Below are positions 1 through 7,757 of a DNA stretch of 45,092 bases, piece after piece. Source of the DNA: Bacteroidota bacterium (lineage in GTDB: Bacteria; Bacteroidota; Bacteroidia; Bacteroidales; Paludibacteraceae). Position 1 is the first letter of the stretch. Each line of letters starts with the position of its first letter. The notes below the pieces were generated by a model. It was not told where the DNA came from and did not search any database. It saw only the letters and a list, made by a program, of their open reading frames with translations. The position numbers and the translations under genes are program-made. The DNA is taken from contig JAUZOL010000010.1 of the NCBI GenBank assembly GCA_030706455.1, positions 1 through 45,092 on the forward strand, read 5' to 3'.

Positions 1-114
1 ACCCGTATCTACTTTAGGAGCAGGAACATTGGCAACGGCTGCTGTTGCCTGTGCAAGTGCAGGGAAAGTGCATGCGATAAGGAGTCCTACCGCAATCAGA
101 ATTGATTTTCTCAT
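1..114 (-). CDS. amt: Ammonium transporter, N-terminal fragment (runs off the left edge)
   Basis: The 38 visible residues begin with a clear signal peptide (MRKSILIAVGLLIACTFPALAQA) and then reach PAPKVDTG. In Amt/MEP/Rh transporters this leads into the first membrane helix (usually DTGDTAW). The protein would be an inner-membrane ammonia/ammonium channel. The identification rests mainly on context: it lies 90 bases downstream of, and in the same direction as, a P-II protein, and the glnK-amt pair is one of the most conserved bacterial linkages. The order is reversed from the common glnK-then-amt only in the sense that both read on the minus strand, so P-II is transcribed first. The rest of the gene lies outside the window, so the family call is an inference. 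Confidence 0.6.
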   Translation of the reverse strand, partial: MRKSILIAVGLLIACTFPALAQATAAVANVPAPKVDTG

Positions 115-204
115 TGTTGAATAAAACTAATTTACTGTTTTAGGGAATAACGACATGGCGTTACCGGAATTGGGTGAAAATGCGGGAGAATTCCCGGGGG
201 AGCA

Positions 205-555
205 TTATTCTTCTTTATTGTATAATGCTTCGGGACCGTTTTCACCGGTGCGGATACGATAGGTTCCTTCAATGTCGGAAACGAAGATTTTACCGTCGCC
301 GGCATCGCCTGTACGAGCCGAATTAATGATGGCGTTGATTGTTTTTTCGAGGTTCACATCGCGGACGACGACTGACAACATGCGGCGCTGGATGTATTTT
401 GACTGGAAGACCTGGCCTCTAACGACTTGCTCTTCTGTGGATTTGCCTAAACCGGTGATATCCCAATAGGAAAACCATTCGATACCGGCATCGTATAAGG
501 CTTGTTTTACGTCCTCAAATTTGGCTTTGCGGACAATTGCTTCGATTTTCTTCAT
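205..555 (-). CDS. glnK: P-II family nitrogen regulatory protein (GlnK/GlnB type)
   Basis: This is a 116-residue protein of normal P-II length. P-II trimers sense ATP/ADP and 2-oxoglutarate and gate the Amt channel by inserting the T-loop. The N-terminal MKKIEAIVRK strand, the T-loop region around residues 36-55 and the C-terminal signature TGDAGDGKIFV (residues 82-92) followed by RIRTGE are all present. The residue that aligns with the uridylylated Tyr51 of E. coli is Phe50 (in RGQVF), so control by uridylylation at that site is not possible. The B-loop lysine of TGKIGDGK is replaced by Asp84. The gene is followed by amt on the same strand, which supports a role in ammonium uptake control. 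A -7 element sits about 120 bases upstream, leaving a rather long leader. Confidence 0.93.
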   Translation of the reverse strand: MKKIEAIVRKAKFEDVKQALYDAGIEWFSYWDITGLGKSTEEQVVRGQVFQSKYIQRRMLSVVVRDVNLEKTINAIINSARTGDAGDGKIFVSDIEGTYRIRTGENGPEALYNKEE

Positions 556-674
556 ACTTAGACGTGTAAACTTTTAAGGTACAAGGGAGCTTATGTGACC
601 CGGAGCAATAATGCTGAATTGATGGTCGCAGCCCGGGAAAAATGTAAAAGACAATAGTGCTTTCTAAGACGTTG

Positions 675-682
675 CAAAAATA
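675..682 (-). promoter_or_regulatory. Putative -7 element for glnK-amt
   Basis: On the minus strand these bases read TATTTTTG, matching the Bacteroidota -7 consensus TAnnTTTG. No TTG was found at the usual 19-21 base spacing; the nearest is about 24 bases away. It would give a leader of about 115 bases before glnK. Confidence 0.35.
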
Positions 683-1056
683 GAAGATATTTCCTGAATT
701 AGAAAGCAAAAAGATATAAAAAAGACGCAAATAATGAAATAATGAAAGAAAAATGCCATTTAAATATCATAATGATATTTATTGTGTTGTTGATGTGTCG
801 TTATTTCAATAAAAGATAACGATAATGGTCGTGTGGTGTATGTTTAGCTGACAAAATGATTATTATTATTCTTTCTTGTGTTCAAAATAATAGTAATAAT
901 GCGTAAAATGTTATTTTTGTTGGTTTAAATTGCTTTGTTTGTGGAAAATGGATACTAAAACGGGTGTTTTTTTGTATTTGTAAGATGTGTCTTTTCCGCT
1001 TACATGATGAGTAACGTTAAGACTTCAGGGTTACGCCCCTTTATTTGTCTAAACAC

Positions 1057-1117
1057 AACCATTAAGGCATTAAGAAGCATGGAGGAACCTCTTAATGACT
1101 TAATTTCTTAATGGTTT
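1057..1117. repeat. Nested palindromic repeat, family A, copy 1
   Basis: The outer arms AACCATTAAG (1057-1066) and CTTAATGGTT (1107-1116) pair perfectly over 10 bp. Inside them CATTAAG (1068-1074) and CTTAATG (1091-1097) form a second 7-bp stem. A closely similar copy lies at 1250-1310 and a shortened one at 33074-33114. Confidence 0.75.
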
Positions 1118-1136
1118 GAATGTAGATTTGTAGTCC

Positions 1137-1218
1137 GACCTTTCAGGTCACATTGATTGGGGGCTGTTTTACACACAGGTCACAGACCTGCGGTTATGGA
1201 GATCCGGCTTTTCAAGCC
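1137..1218. repeat. Cluster of three 3-base-loop mini-hairpins
   Basis: Three short perfect hairpins follow one another: GACCT-TTC-AGGTC (1137-1149), CAGGTC-ACA-GACCTG (1176-1190) and GGCTT-TTC-AAGCC (1206-1218). All have 3-base loops, and the first two share the GACCT/AGGTC core. They lie between the two family A palindromes. Confidence 0.55.
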
Positions 1219-1249
1219 ATGATGCAAATATCGATCATAATGTCATCAC

Positions 1250-1310
1250 AACCATTAAATTATTAAGAAGCATGAAGGGAACTCTTAATAACTTAATTTC
1301 TCAATGTTTT
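1250..1310. repeat. Nested palindromic repeat, family A, copy 2
   Basis: This copy aligns almost end to end with 1057-1117, sharing ACAACCATTAA, ATTAAGAAGCATG, CTCTTAAT and ACTTAATTTCT blocks in the same order. Its outer right arm has decayed (CTCAATGTTTT instead of CTTAATGGTTT). Confidence 0.72.
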
Positions 1311-1371
1311 TTGATTGTTAATTGTTTGGTGTCGTCATTGGAGTAATGAGATGTTTTCTGGAAATGCTCGT

Positions 1372-1379
1372 TATCTTTG
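1372..1379 (+). promoter_or_regulatory. Putative -7 element for the ACP phosphodiesterase gene
   Basis: TATCTTTG matches the Bacteroidota TAnnTTTG consensus and lies 55 bases before the start codon at 1435. No well-placed TTG -33 element was found. Confidence 0.45.
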
Positions 1380-1434
1380 TGCCGGTTTTTCCGGCAGTCA
1401 GTCAGTTGTGTTGCCGGTTACTTTTTACTATTGA

Positions 1435-2016
1435 ATGAACTATCTTGCGCATATTTATCTTTCGGGAGAGGATCGTCAGTGTCAGGTTGGCAACTTTATA
1501 GGTGATTTTGTAAAAGGGAATCGTTACGAAGATTATCCGGAAAAAATACGCCAGGGAATTCTGCTTCACCGGCAGATCGACAGTTTTACCGACAGCCATC
1601 CGCTGGTGCTCGACACAGTGGCAATGCTTCGACCCGAATTCGGTCGCTATTCCGGGATTATTGCCGATGTTTTCTTCGACCATCTGCTCGCTTCCGGCTT
1701 TCGTCATTACTCGAACGGGAAATCGCTACGGTGTGTGTCGGTCAATTTTTACTATGCCATGCTTCGTTACTATCCGCATCTACCCTCGCGTGTAAAAAGA
1801 TTTATCTGGCATTTCATCTCCACCAACCGCCTGATGCGTTATGCTACTTATGAGGGTTTGAACGAGTCGTTTACGATCATGTCTAATTACAAGATTCCGG
1901 CGCTTCGTCCTGAAGAGACTATCGCTTTTCTCCGCCAAAATCACGCCGAACTGGAAGAACGCTTCGCCGGCTTCTTTCCCGAACTGGAGGCATTTGTAGA
2001 AAATGTGGAGATTTGA
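1435..2016 (+). CDS. acpH: Acyl carrier protein phosphodiesterase family protein (AcpH-like)
   Basis: This 193-residue protein has the normal AcpH length. It starts with the family signature MNYLAHIYLS and continues with VGNFIGDFVKG (residues about 18-28), GILLHRQIDSFTDSHP (about 41-56) and DVFFDHLLA (about 79-87). In E. coli the enzyme removes the 4'-phosphopantetheine arm from holo-acyl carrier protein in the cytoplasm. The histidines and aspartates of the HD-like metal site (HR..D..TD.H and D..FDH) are present. The gene stands alone: its upstream neighbour is divergent and the next gene is convergent. The activity itself has been questioned for some family members, so the reaction is an inference from the E. 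coli enzyme. Confidence 0.85.
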   Translation: MNYLAHIYLSGEDRQCQVGNFIGDFVKGNRYEDYPEKIRQGILLHRQIDSFTDSHPLVLDTVAMLRPEFGRYSGIIADVFFDHLLASGFRHYSNGKSLRCVSVNFYYAMLRYYPHLPSRVKRFIWHFISTNRLMRYATYEGLNESFTIMSNYKIPALRPEETIAFLRQNHAELEERFAGFFPELEAFVENVEI

Positions 2017-2116
2017 GGATGTGGAGATTCCAAGAGCTCAAGATTCCAGAACTACAGTGGAATGCTTGTACGTAATAACATCAGGAAAGTGATGGAGCAA
2101 GGATGAATGACTCAGA

Positions 2117-2539
2117 CTATTCTGTAAATCCTTTCGTTTTCATGCTTTCGCCATTCACAAACAGTGCCATTCCCGTTTTCATCCTCCTGAAATTTTCTTT
2201 CTCATAGAATTTTTCCTTGCCGGGAGCAGCGTATAAAATAACATTGCAATTGGGGATATGCTCTAAAATGGTTTGAAGTATCATTTTGCCGATTCCTTTC
2301 CCCTGATAATCGGGGAGCACGGCAACATCATAAATTGCCGCCTGGTATTCGCCATCCGATAAAGCTCTTCCAAAACCCACGAGGTTTTCATCATCAAACA
2401 CAAATACCACGGTATGGCTACGACTAAATGCCCGTTCATGCACTTCGGGAGTGTGATATGCCATACCTGCACTCTGAAGGATGTGAACCACCAAATCCCA
2501 GTTGATATTCGTTGTATCAAGTTGTATTCGTAAATTCAT
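2117..2539 (-). CDS. GNAT family N-acetyltransferase
   Basis: This is a 140-residue single-domain protein. It shows the GNAT acetyl-CoA pyrophosphate loop as VLPDYQGKGIGKMIL (residues about 73-87, the Q/R-x-x-G-x-G/A motif), preceded by the IYDVAV beta strand and followed by a strand and ILYAAPGKEKFYEKENFRR, the usual motif B. The start MNLRIQL is the first in frame and is not preceded by a clear ribosome-binding site, as is normal here. Homologues with the same pattern are annotated only as acetyltransferases; the acceptor substrate is unknown. Neighbours give no clue, as it is monocistronic and followed by an acyl carrier protein gene on the opposite strand. Confidence 0.85.
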   Translation of the reverse strand: MNLRIQLDTTNINWDLVVHILQSAGMAYHTPEVHERAFSRSHTVVFVFDDENLVGFGRALSDGEYQAAIYDVAVLPDYQGKGIGKMILQTILEHIPNCNVILYAAPGKEKFYEKENFRRMKTGMALFVNGESMKTKGFTE

Positions 2540-2648
2540 CGGTGTAAATTATTTATACCCGTAGTGCATTTGGGAGCAAATAAGTTTGTTTTGCGTTATA
2601 ATGCTACAACACAATCAAATATGTCATTTCAAAATAAATCCACTTATC

Positions 2649-2800
2649 AAACCCTACCCCCGTTCCGGGTACTTCCCTTCATCTGAAGGGAAGACAAATC
2701 TGCAATTTTAGCAATGGATCGTAAAACAGTGCTAAAACTTCGCAAAGAGTGTTGTCCCCTTTGGATAAAGGGGACGAGCGAAGCGGAGGGGTTAGATAAG
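2649..2800. repeat. Composite long inverted repeat, family B, copy 1
   Basis: This 150-base element in the gap between the GNAT gene and cbiA is built of nested inverted repeats. AAACCCTACCCCCG at the left matches CGGAGGGGTTAGA at the right. Inside are CTTCCCTTCA-TCTGAAGGGAAG, TTTTAGCA...TGCTAAAA and GTCCCCTTT-GGATAAAGGGGAC. Similar C-rich/G-rich elements occur at 39824-39928 and 44548-44673. The rest of the 366-base gap (2540-2906) shows nothing else. Confidence 0.65.
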
Positions 2801-2906
2801 ATTAAAATATGAATCGTTTAATATACAGCTTATTATGATCTTTATTCCAAATACACTACGAGTTATTTATATTCTTTCCTACTGCGTACTGATGACTGAA
2901 TACTGA

Positions 2907-4256
2907 TTACTGGTTTCTCCACCATCCGGCAAGCTTTCTGAAAAACGTTGCGTCGGAATAGAAGTGAATATGCGGATAGCCTGCCAGTACCTTCTTGTAG
3001 GAGGGTCCGCCCTGCCAGCGACGGTGATTTTCGGGTTTTTCGATATCGAAACTGAAATTATAATTGGGCGTTTCGGAAGCAGGAATCAGTTGCGAGTGGT
3101 GAAACTCGTGCGCCAGTGTCAGCACGTCGTCCCAGCCGACCCGGCAATAGCCGAAGTGCTGCAAACGGGCAGTCATCTCGGTGCGACAACCGAAAACCCC
3201 GCACATGGGGTAAAATTCTCCCTCAGCAGGACTAATCCCTTCGGTAAGGTACATCAGTCCGCCACACTCCCCATAGATTGGCATCCCGTTTTCGGCGGCA
3301 TCGCGGATGCTTTTGAGCATCGTGCGGTTTTCGCTCAATTCGCGGGCGAACACTTCGGGATAACCGCCACCCAGGTAGAGTGCATTGATTTCTTTAGGCA
3401 ATTCGATATCGGCCAGCGGACTGAAATAGTGCAGTTCGGTACCGTTCTCTTCCAACAGGTCGAGGTTGGCGCGGTAGTAAAAACTGAAGGCTTTATCGTA
3501 GGCTACACCCAGCTTCAGGCCTTGCAGGGGAATGTCGAAACCAACCGGCTTGCAGGCCGTAAACGTTTGTCTGTCGGTACGGGTTACCTCGAGCAAACGG
3601 GCGATATCGATATGCTGCGCCATCAGGTCGGCAATGCGGTCGGTTTTGTCGATCAACGTCTCCACCTCTCCGGCCTGTATCAGCCCCAGATGACGGCTCT
3701 CGAGTCCGATGCCGCCGTCGGGGGGCAGGTAGCCCAGACAGGCCACACCGCAATTACTTTCGATATAGCGCTGCAAAAAAGAGAACTGTTCGTCGCTGTA
3801 AACGTGGTTAAGAATTACACCGGTTACCCGCACCCGTTCGTCGAACCGGGCAAAGCCGTTTATAATGGCCGCCACACTCTGGTAAAGCGCCTTGCAACTC
3901 ACCACCAGAATCACCGGCAGGTCGAGCGTCAGTGCCAGTTCAGCCGTGCTTCCTCCTCCATCTTCGCCAATGCCGTCGAACATGCCCATTACTCCTTCTA
4001 CTACCGCAATATCGCTGTTTTGGCTATATTTGGCAAAAAGGTAACGGGTAGTCTCTTCGCCCAGCAGGTAAGTGTCTAAGTTGTGCGAAGCGGTAGCTGT
4101 AGCCACGCCGTGAAAAGCCGGATCGATATAGTCGGGACCGGTTTTGAAGGGTGCCACCCGCAGTCCCTGCCGGCAGAGCAACCGCATCAGACCGATGGTA
4201 ACGGTGGTTTTGCCGCTCCCGCTATTGGTTCCCGCTATGATAAATCCGTTGTTCAT
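2907..4256 (-). CDS. cbiA: Cobyrinate a,c-diamide synthase
   Basis: This 449-residue protein has the usual CbiA length. It uses glutamine and ATP to amidate carboxylates a and c of cobyrinic acid (or hydrogenobyrinic acid) in corrinoid synthesis. The N-terminal ATP-binding domain shows IIAGTNSGSGKTT (residues about 6-18), PFKTGPDYIDPAFH and VVEGVMGMFDG. The C-terminal class I glutamine amidotransferase domain shows YLGGGYPE and the nucleophile Cys331 in YGECGGLMYL, with a late histidine in HEFHHSQL. No other cobalamin gene is in the window, so its pathway partners lie elsewhere, or it serves corrinoid salvage. A -7 element ends only four bases before the ATG, suggesting a leaderless transcript. 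Confidence 0.95.
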   Translation of the reverse strand: MNNGFIIAGTNSGSGKTTVTIGLMRLLCRQGLRVAPFKTGPDYIDPAFHGVATATASHNLDTYLLGEETTRYLFAKYSQNSDIAVVEGVMGMFDGIGEDGGGSTAELALTLDLPVILVVSCKALYQSVAAIINGFARFDERVRVTGVILNHVYSDEQFSFLQRYIESNCGVACLGYLPPDGGIGLESRHLGLIQAGEVETLIDKTDRIADLMAQHIDIARLLEVTRTDRQTFTACKPVGFDIPLQGLKLGVAYDKAFSFYYRANLDLLEENGTELHYFSPLADIELPKEINALYLGGGYPEVFARELSENRTMLKSIRDAAENGMPIYGECGGLMYLTEGISPAEGEFYPMCGVFGCRTEMTARLQHFGYCRVGWDDVLTLAHEFHHSQLIPASETPNYNFSFDIEKPENHRRWQGGPSYKKVLAGYPHIHFYSDATFFRKLAGWWRNQ

Positions 4257-4260
4257 GCTG

Positions 4261-4268
4261 CAAAGATA
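4261..4268 (-). promoter_or_regulatory. -7 element of cbiA, predicted leaderless
   Basis: On the minus strand this reads TATCTTTG, then CAGC, then the cbiA ATG at 4256. With the usual distance from this element to the transcription start, the transcript would begin at or beside the start codon. No cobalamin riboswitch can therefore precede it. Confidence 0.5.
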
Positions 4269-4390
4269 GAGAATTTAGGCAAAACAAAAAGGAAGTCTGG
4301 GTTGCAGGGGCGGAAGCCCCTTGTCAAATCCATAAATGCGTAATCCCAGTCTAAAACCACGATCTATTACTCAATGTTAATTGTTTTTCG

Positions 4391-4398
4391 TACCTTTG
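4391..4398 (+). promoter_or_regulatory. Putative -7 element of argS
   Basis: TACCTTTG matches TAnnTTTG and lies 22 bases before the argS ATG. No clear -33 TTG at the normal spacing was found. Confidence 0.45.
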
Positions 4399-4420
4399 CA
4401 ACCCGAAAAAATATCCGAAA

Positions 4421-6214
4421 ATGAGCATTGAAGCAAAAATCACACAGGCGGTTATCACAGCCGTAAAAGAATTGTACGGAGCCGACACCGATGCAAAAAC
4501 GGTTCAGTTACAGAAAACAAAAAAAGAGTTTGAGGGAGACCTCACCGTAGTTGTTTTTCCGTTTGCCAAGGCAGCACGCAAAGGACCCGAACAGGCAGCT
4601 AGCGAAATAGGCGAATATCTCAAAGCTAACGAGCCGCTTATTACCTCTTTCAATGTAATCAAAGGCTTTCTCAATCTCAGTATTGCTCAAAATTACTGGT
4701 TGCAGACGCTGGCTGCTATCAATGCCAACGATATTTTCGGTACGGCAAACGCCACAGAAGAATCTCCGTTGGTGATGATCGAATATTCATCGCCAAACAC
4801 CAATAAACCCCTTCACCTCGGCCATATCCGTAATAACCTGCTCGGTTTCAGTCTCGGCGAAATCGTAAAGGCCAACGGACAAAAACTGGTCAAGACCAAC
4901 ATTGTGAACGACCGCGGTATTCATATCTGCAAGTCGATGCTGGCATGGCAGAAGTTCGGTAACGGCGAAACACCTGCATCATCGGGTAAAAAAGGCGATC
5001 ACTTGGTAGGCGACTACTACGTGAAATTCGATCAGGAATACAAAGCTCAGATCAAAGAACTGATGGCGAAGGGCCAGAGCGAAGAGGATGCCAAGCGCAA
5101 TGCTCCTATGATTGTGGAAGCACAGGAAATGCTCCGCAAATGGGAAGCCGGTGACGAAGAGGTACGCAATCTCTGGAAAACGATGAACGGTTGGGTCTAC
5201 GCAGGTTTTGATGAAACCTACAAGAAAATGGGCGTTGACTTCGACAAGATATACTACGAATCGCAGACTTATCTCGAAGGAAAATCGAAGGTGGAAGAAG
5301 GGCTTGCTAAAGGCGTATTCTACCGCCGTGAAGATGGTTCGGTTTGGGCCGACCTTACCAATGACGGTCTGGACGAAAAACTGCTGCTTCGTGCCGACGG
5401 AACTTCCGTTTACATGACACAGGACATCGGTACCGCCAAGCTTCGTTTTGACGATTTTCCTATCGACAAAATGGTCTATGTAGTGGGTAATGAACAAAAC
5501 TACCACTTCCAGGTGCTCTCTATTTTGCTCGATAAACTGGGCTTCAAATGGGGCAAAGACCTCGTGCATTTCTCTTACGGGATGGTCGAATTGCCCGAAG
5601 GTAAGATGAAGAGCCGCGAAGGTACTGTGGTGGATGCCGACGACCTGATAGAAGAGATGGTGGGTACCGCCCGCGAAACTTCGCAGGAGTTGGGCAAACT
5701 CGACAATTGCACCGAAGAAGAAGCCGAAAACATCGCCCGCATGGTGGGTCTCGGTGCTTTGAAATACTTTATTCTGAAGGTCGATCCCCGCAAAAATATG
5801 ACTTTCAACCCGAAGGAATCGATCGACTTCAATGGCAATACAGGGCCGTTTATTCAATATACTCATGCCCGCATCAAATCGGTACTGCGCAAAGCAGCCG
5901 ACATGCAGCTTGCAGCTACAGTAGATGCTGATGCAGCGTTGAACCTTTCGGAAAAAGAGATTAGTCTGGTGCAAATGCTGGCCGATTTCCCAAGCATTGT
6001 GAAAGAAGCCGGTGACGAATATTCTCCAGCCGTGGTGGCCAACTACGTTTACGATCTGGCAAAGGAATACAACCAGTTCTATCACGATCATTCTATCCTT
6101 AAAGAGGAAAACGAACAGCTCCGCGCCTTCCGTCTCACCCTCTCCTGCAACATTGCCAAGGTCATCAAAACCGGCATGAGTCTGCTGGGAATCGAAGTGC
6201 CGGAAAGAATGTAA
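4421..6214 (+). CDS. argS: Arginyl-tRNA synthetase
   Basis: This 597-residue class I aminoacyl-tRNA synthetase charges tRNA-Arg in the cytoplasm. The N-terminal Arg-specific additional domain occupies about residues 1-110. The HIGH motif is HLGH (132-135) within SSPNTNKPLHLGHIRNN, and the KMSKS-like loop is KMKSREG (395-401), the form common in ArgS. The C-terminal DALR anticodon-binding domain begins near residue 480 (FIQYTHARIKSVLRKA) and ends in the typical MSLLGIEVPERM. Length and motifs are entirely normal. It is transcribed alone from a promoter just upstream and is followed by a strong terminator at 6267. Confidence 0.98.
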   Translation: MSIEAKITQAVITAVKELYGADTDAKTVQLQKTKKEFEGDLTVVVFPFAKAARKGPEQAASEIGEYLKANEPLITSFNVIKGFLNLSIAQNYWLQTLAAINANDIFGTANATEESPLVMIEYSSPNTNKPLHLGHIRNNLLGFSLGEIVKANGQKLVKTNIVNDRGIHICKSMLAWQKFGNGETPASSGKKGDHLVGDYYVKFDQEYKAQIKELMAKGQSEEDAKRNAPMIVEAQEMLRKWEAGDEEVRNLWKTMNGWVYAGFDETYKKMGVDFDKIYYESQTYLEGKSKVEEGLAKGVFYRREDGSVWADLTNDGLDEKLLLRADGTSVYMTQDIGTAKLRFDDFPIDKMVYVVGNEQNYHFQVLSILLDKLGFKWGKDLVHFSYGMVELPEGKMKSREGTVVDADDLIEEMVGTARETSQELGKLDNCTEEEAENIARMVGLGALKYFILKVDPRKNMTFNPKESIDFNGNTGPFIQYTHARIKSVLRKAADMQLAATVDADAALNLSEKEISLVQMLADFPSIVKEAGDEYSPAVVANYVYDLAKEYNQFYHDHSILKEENEQLRAFRLTLSCNIAKVIKTGMSLLGIEVPERM

Positions 6215-6266
6215 AGCAATGGACAATTGATAATGGATAGTTGATAATTAAACTGCCCCGATATAC

Positions 6267-6303
6267 AAACCGCGTCATGTTGAAAAACAGGCGCGGTTTT
6301 TTT
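6267..6303 (+). terminator. Rho-independent terminator after argS
   Basis: AAACCGCG pairs with CGCGGTTT across a 17-base spacer, followed by a T tract. The stem, the spacer and the T tract start are repeated identically at 7625-7658. Confidence 0.85.
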
Positions 6304-6335
6304 GTGAGAACCTTTCTGTAATAAAATAATTTACA

Positions 6336-6343
6336 TAGCTTTG
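6336..6343 (+). promoter_or_regulatory. Putative -7 element for the barrel-protein gene
   Basis: TAGCTTTG matches TAnnTTTG and lies 52 bases before the ATG at 6396, directly after the argS terminator. Confidence 0.4.
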
Positions 6344-6395
6344 CTATAAATAAAATACACAAATACTGAAAATTAATCTTAAATCGTTCTGTCGT

Positions 6396-7604
6396 ATGAA
6401 GACATTCAATCTTTTCATTGTTATGTTCGTTTTCTTTATTCCGTACACGATCGGTCAGTCGTTGTTTCAAAAAGGATACATTATAGATAATCAGGGTGAT
6501 AGGAGAGAATGTTTGATTAAAAATATGGATTGGGCACATACACCCAAGGAATTTAGGTATAAATTAACCGAAATTGACGCGGAGCAAAAAGGGACTTTGG
6601 AAACCATAAAAGAATTTGGTTTTACTGGCGGAAAGAAGTTTGTCAAAGCGAATGTGCAAATAGATATTTCTTCTGATGTGTTCAATAATCTGGATTCGGA
6701 AATGGCGCCAAAATGGGAGCAGGCAGAGCTGTTTCTGGAAGTCTTGGTAGAAGGTAAAGCTAATTTATATTATTTTGACGATAGCGAAAAGCAACGATTT
6801 TTCTATTCAGTAAACAATTCTTCCCCGGTTCAATTGATTCATAAAGATTATGCCAGCTCTTACAGGGTGTTATCCAATGATGCTTTTCGTCAACAATTAT
6901 TGTCTGACGTAAATTGTAAAAGCATTACTGTTGTCGCAACAGGAAAGCTTAAATATCAAACCAAAGAACTCGTAAGATATTTCAAAACATATAATTCCGA
7001 GAATGGATATTCATATTCAGAACCTGTAAATAAGCCCAAGCGTAATCCGTTCCATGTTACATTATGTCCGGGAGTTGATTTTTCTTCTCTGCAAATTACC
7101 GATCATGTTCAGTACGATATCAATAGTAAACAACAGGCTAACTTTCGTATGGGCGTTGCGTTTGAATACGTGTTACCATTCGTCAGAGAGAAATGGTCTT
7201 TTGTATTTGAACCTACCTATCAAAGTTTCAGAAAAACTCTGGTCGCGGATCAGAATATGTTTTTGTATACTATAGAAGATCGAACTGTCAATATCAATTA
7301 TAGTTCGATTGATATTCCTGTCGGGCTTCGGTACTATTTTAATGTGGCTCCTGGGTTCAGAATTTTTGTCAATGGTTTCATTAATCCTCCGGCAAACCTG
7401 AAGCTCAAAAAAGAGATAATTGTTGGTTCTAAAAACATGGATATGACTACCAGTATAAGCTATGCCATTGGAGGTGGCCTTACCTGGAACCGGATTTTTG
7501 CAGAAGTGAGATATACCTCTCCTCAGGATTTGTTAACCGATTATTTGCAATTTAGCTCCAAATACAAAAAAGTATCCTTCATTGTGGGACTTAAATTGTT
7601 TTGA
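6396..7604 (+). CDS. Outer-membrane beta-barrel protein of unknown function
   Basis: This 402-residue protein has an N-terminal signal peptide ending near IGQSL (residue about 21). An N-terminal domain (to about residue 215) begins with KGYIIDNQGDRRECLIKNMDW, a pattern common in Bacteroidota-specific exported proteins. The C-terminal half is a string of alternating amphipathic strands ending in an aromatic residue (VGLKLF), as in PorT-type outer-membrane barrels. No catalytic motif was recognised. It is a single-gene unit between two identical terminators, with a lower GC content than argS. Expected location is the outer membrane, with the first domain in the periplasm; the function is not known. 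Confidence 0.75.
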   Translation: MKTFNLFIVMFVFFIPYTIGQSLFQKGYIIDNQGDRRECLIKNMDWAHTPKEFRYKLTEIDAEQKGTLETIKEFGFTGGKKFVKANVQIDISSDVFNNLDSEMAPKWEQAELFLEVLVEGKANLYYFDDSEKQRFFYSVNNSSPVQLIHKDYASSYRVLSNDAFRQQLLSDVNCKSITVVATGKLKYQTKELVRYFKTYNSENGYSYSEPVNKPKRNPFHVTLCPGVDFSSLQITDHVQYDINSKQQANFRMGVAFEYVLPFVREKWSFVFEPTYQSFRKTLVADQNMFLYTIEDRTVNINYSSIDIPVGLRYYFNVAPGFRIFVNGFINPPANLKLKKEIIVGSKNMDMTTSISYAIGGGLTWNRIFAEVRYTSPQDLLTDYLQFSSKYKKVSFIVGLKLF

Positions 7605-7624
7605 ACCCGAATAGCGATTGAAAC

Positions 7625-7658
7625 AACCGCGTCATGTTGAAAAACAGGCGCGGTTTTT
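7625..7658 (+). terminator. Rho-independent terminator, duplicate of the argS terminator
   Basis: AACCGCG pairs with CGCGGTT and is followed by a T run. Stem, loop and first Ts are identical to 6268-6302, including the long unpaired spacer, which has no reason to be conserved by pairing alone. Confidence 0.85.
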
Positions 7659-7757
7659 AGTGTTTTTTGTGGTTCAATCTGCAGATATTTTTATGAACTT
7701 TGTACAGCTGTAGTTTCACTATAGCGCAACTTTCATTAAATGAGAAAAGGATTTAGT

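Larger units (their letters stand above)
556..1434. other. Long intergenic region with palindromic repeats, no gene
   Basis: No convincing reading frame is present in this 879-base gap between two divergent genes. The left part (roughly 720-1020) is very AT-rich and holds an 8-bp-arm palindrome at 762-780 and a CGTTAT/ATAACG inverted repeat at 799-821. Either could be an operator, but nothing identifies a regulator. The right part holds two copies of a nested CATTAAG/CTTAATG palindrome and a cluster of three mini-hairpins, described separately. Confidence 0.6.

Noticed and set aside
1057-1310. A CRISPR array
   Set aside because: Only two repeat copies with long palindromes and no regular spacer pattern.
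2964-4079. A long open frame on the plus strand opposite cbiA
   Set aside because: It is antisense to a clear cbiA gene, has no recognisable motif, and its composition mirrors the codon use of the real gene.
4257-4420. Cobalamin riboswitch before cbiA
   Set aside because: The promoter element lies four bases before the start codon, leaving no leader, and no B12-box-like sequence was seen.
4979-6226. A 415-codon minus-strand frame opposite argS
   Set aside because: It is the reverse shadow of argS with a Phe/His-rich, low-complexity-like translation and no motif.
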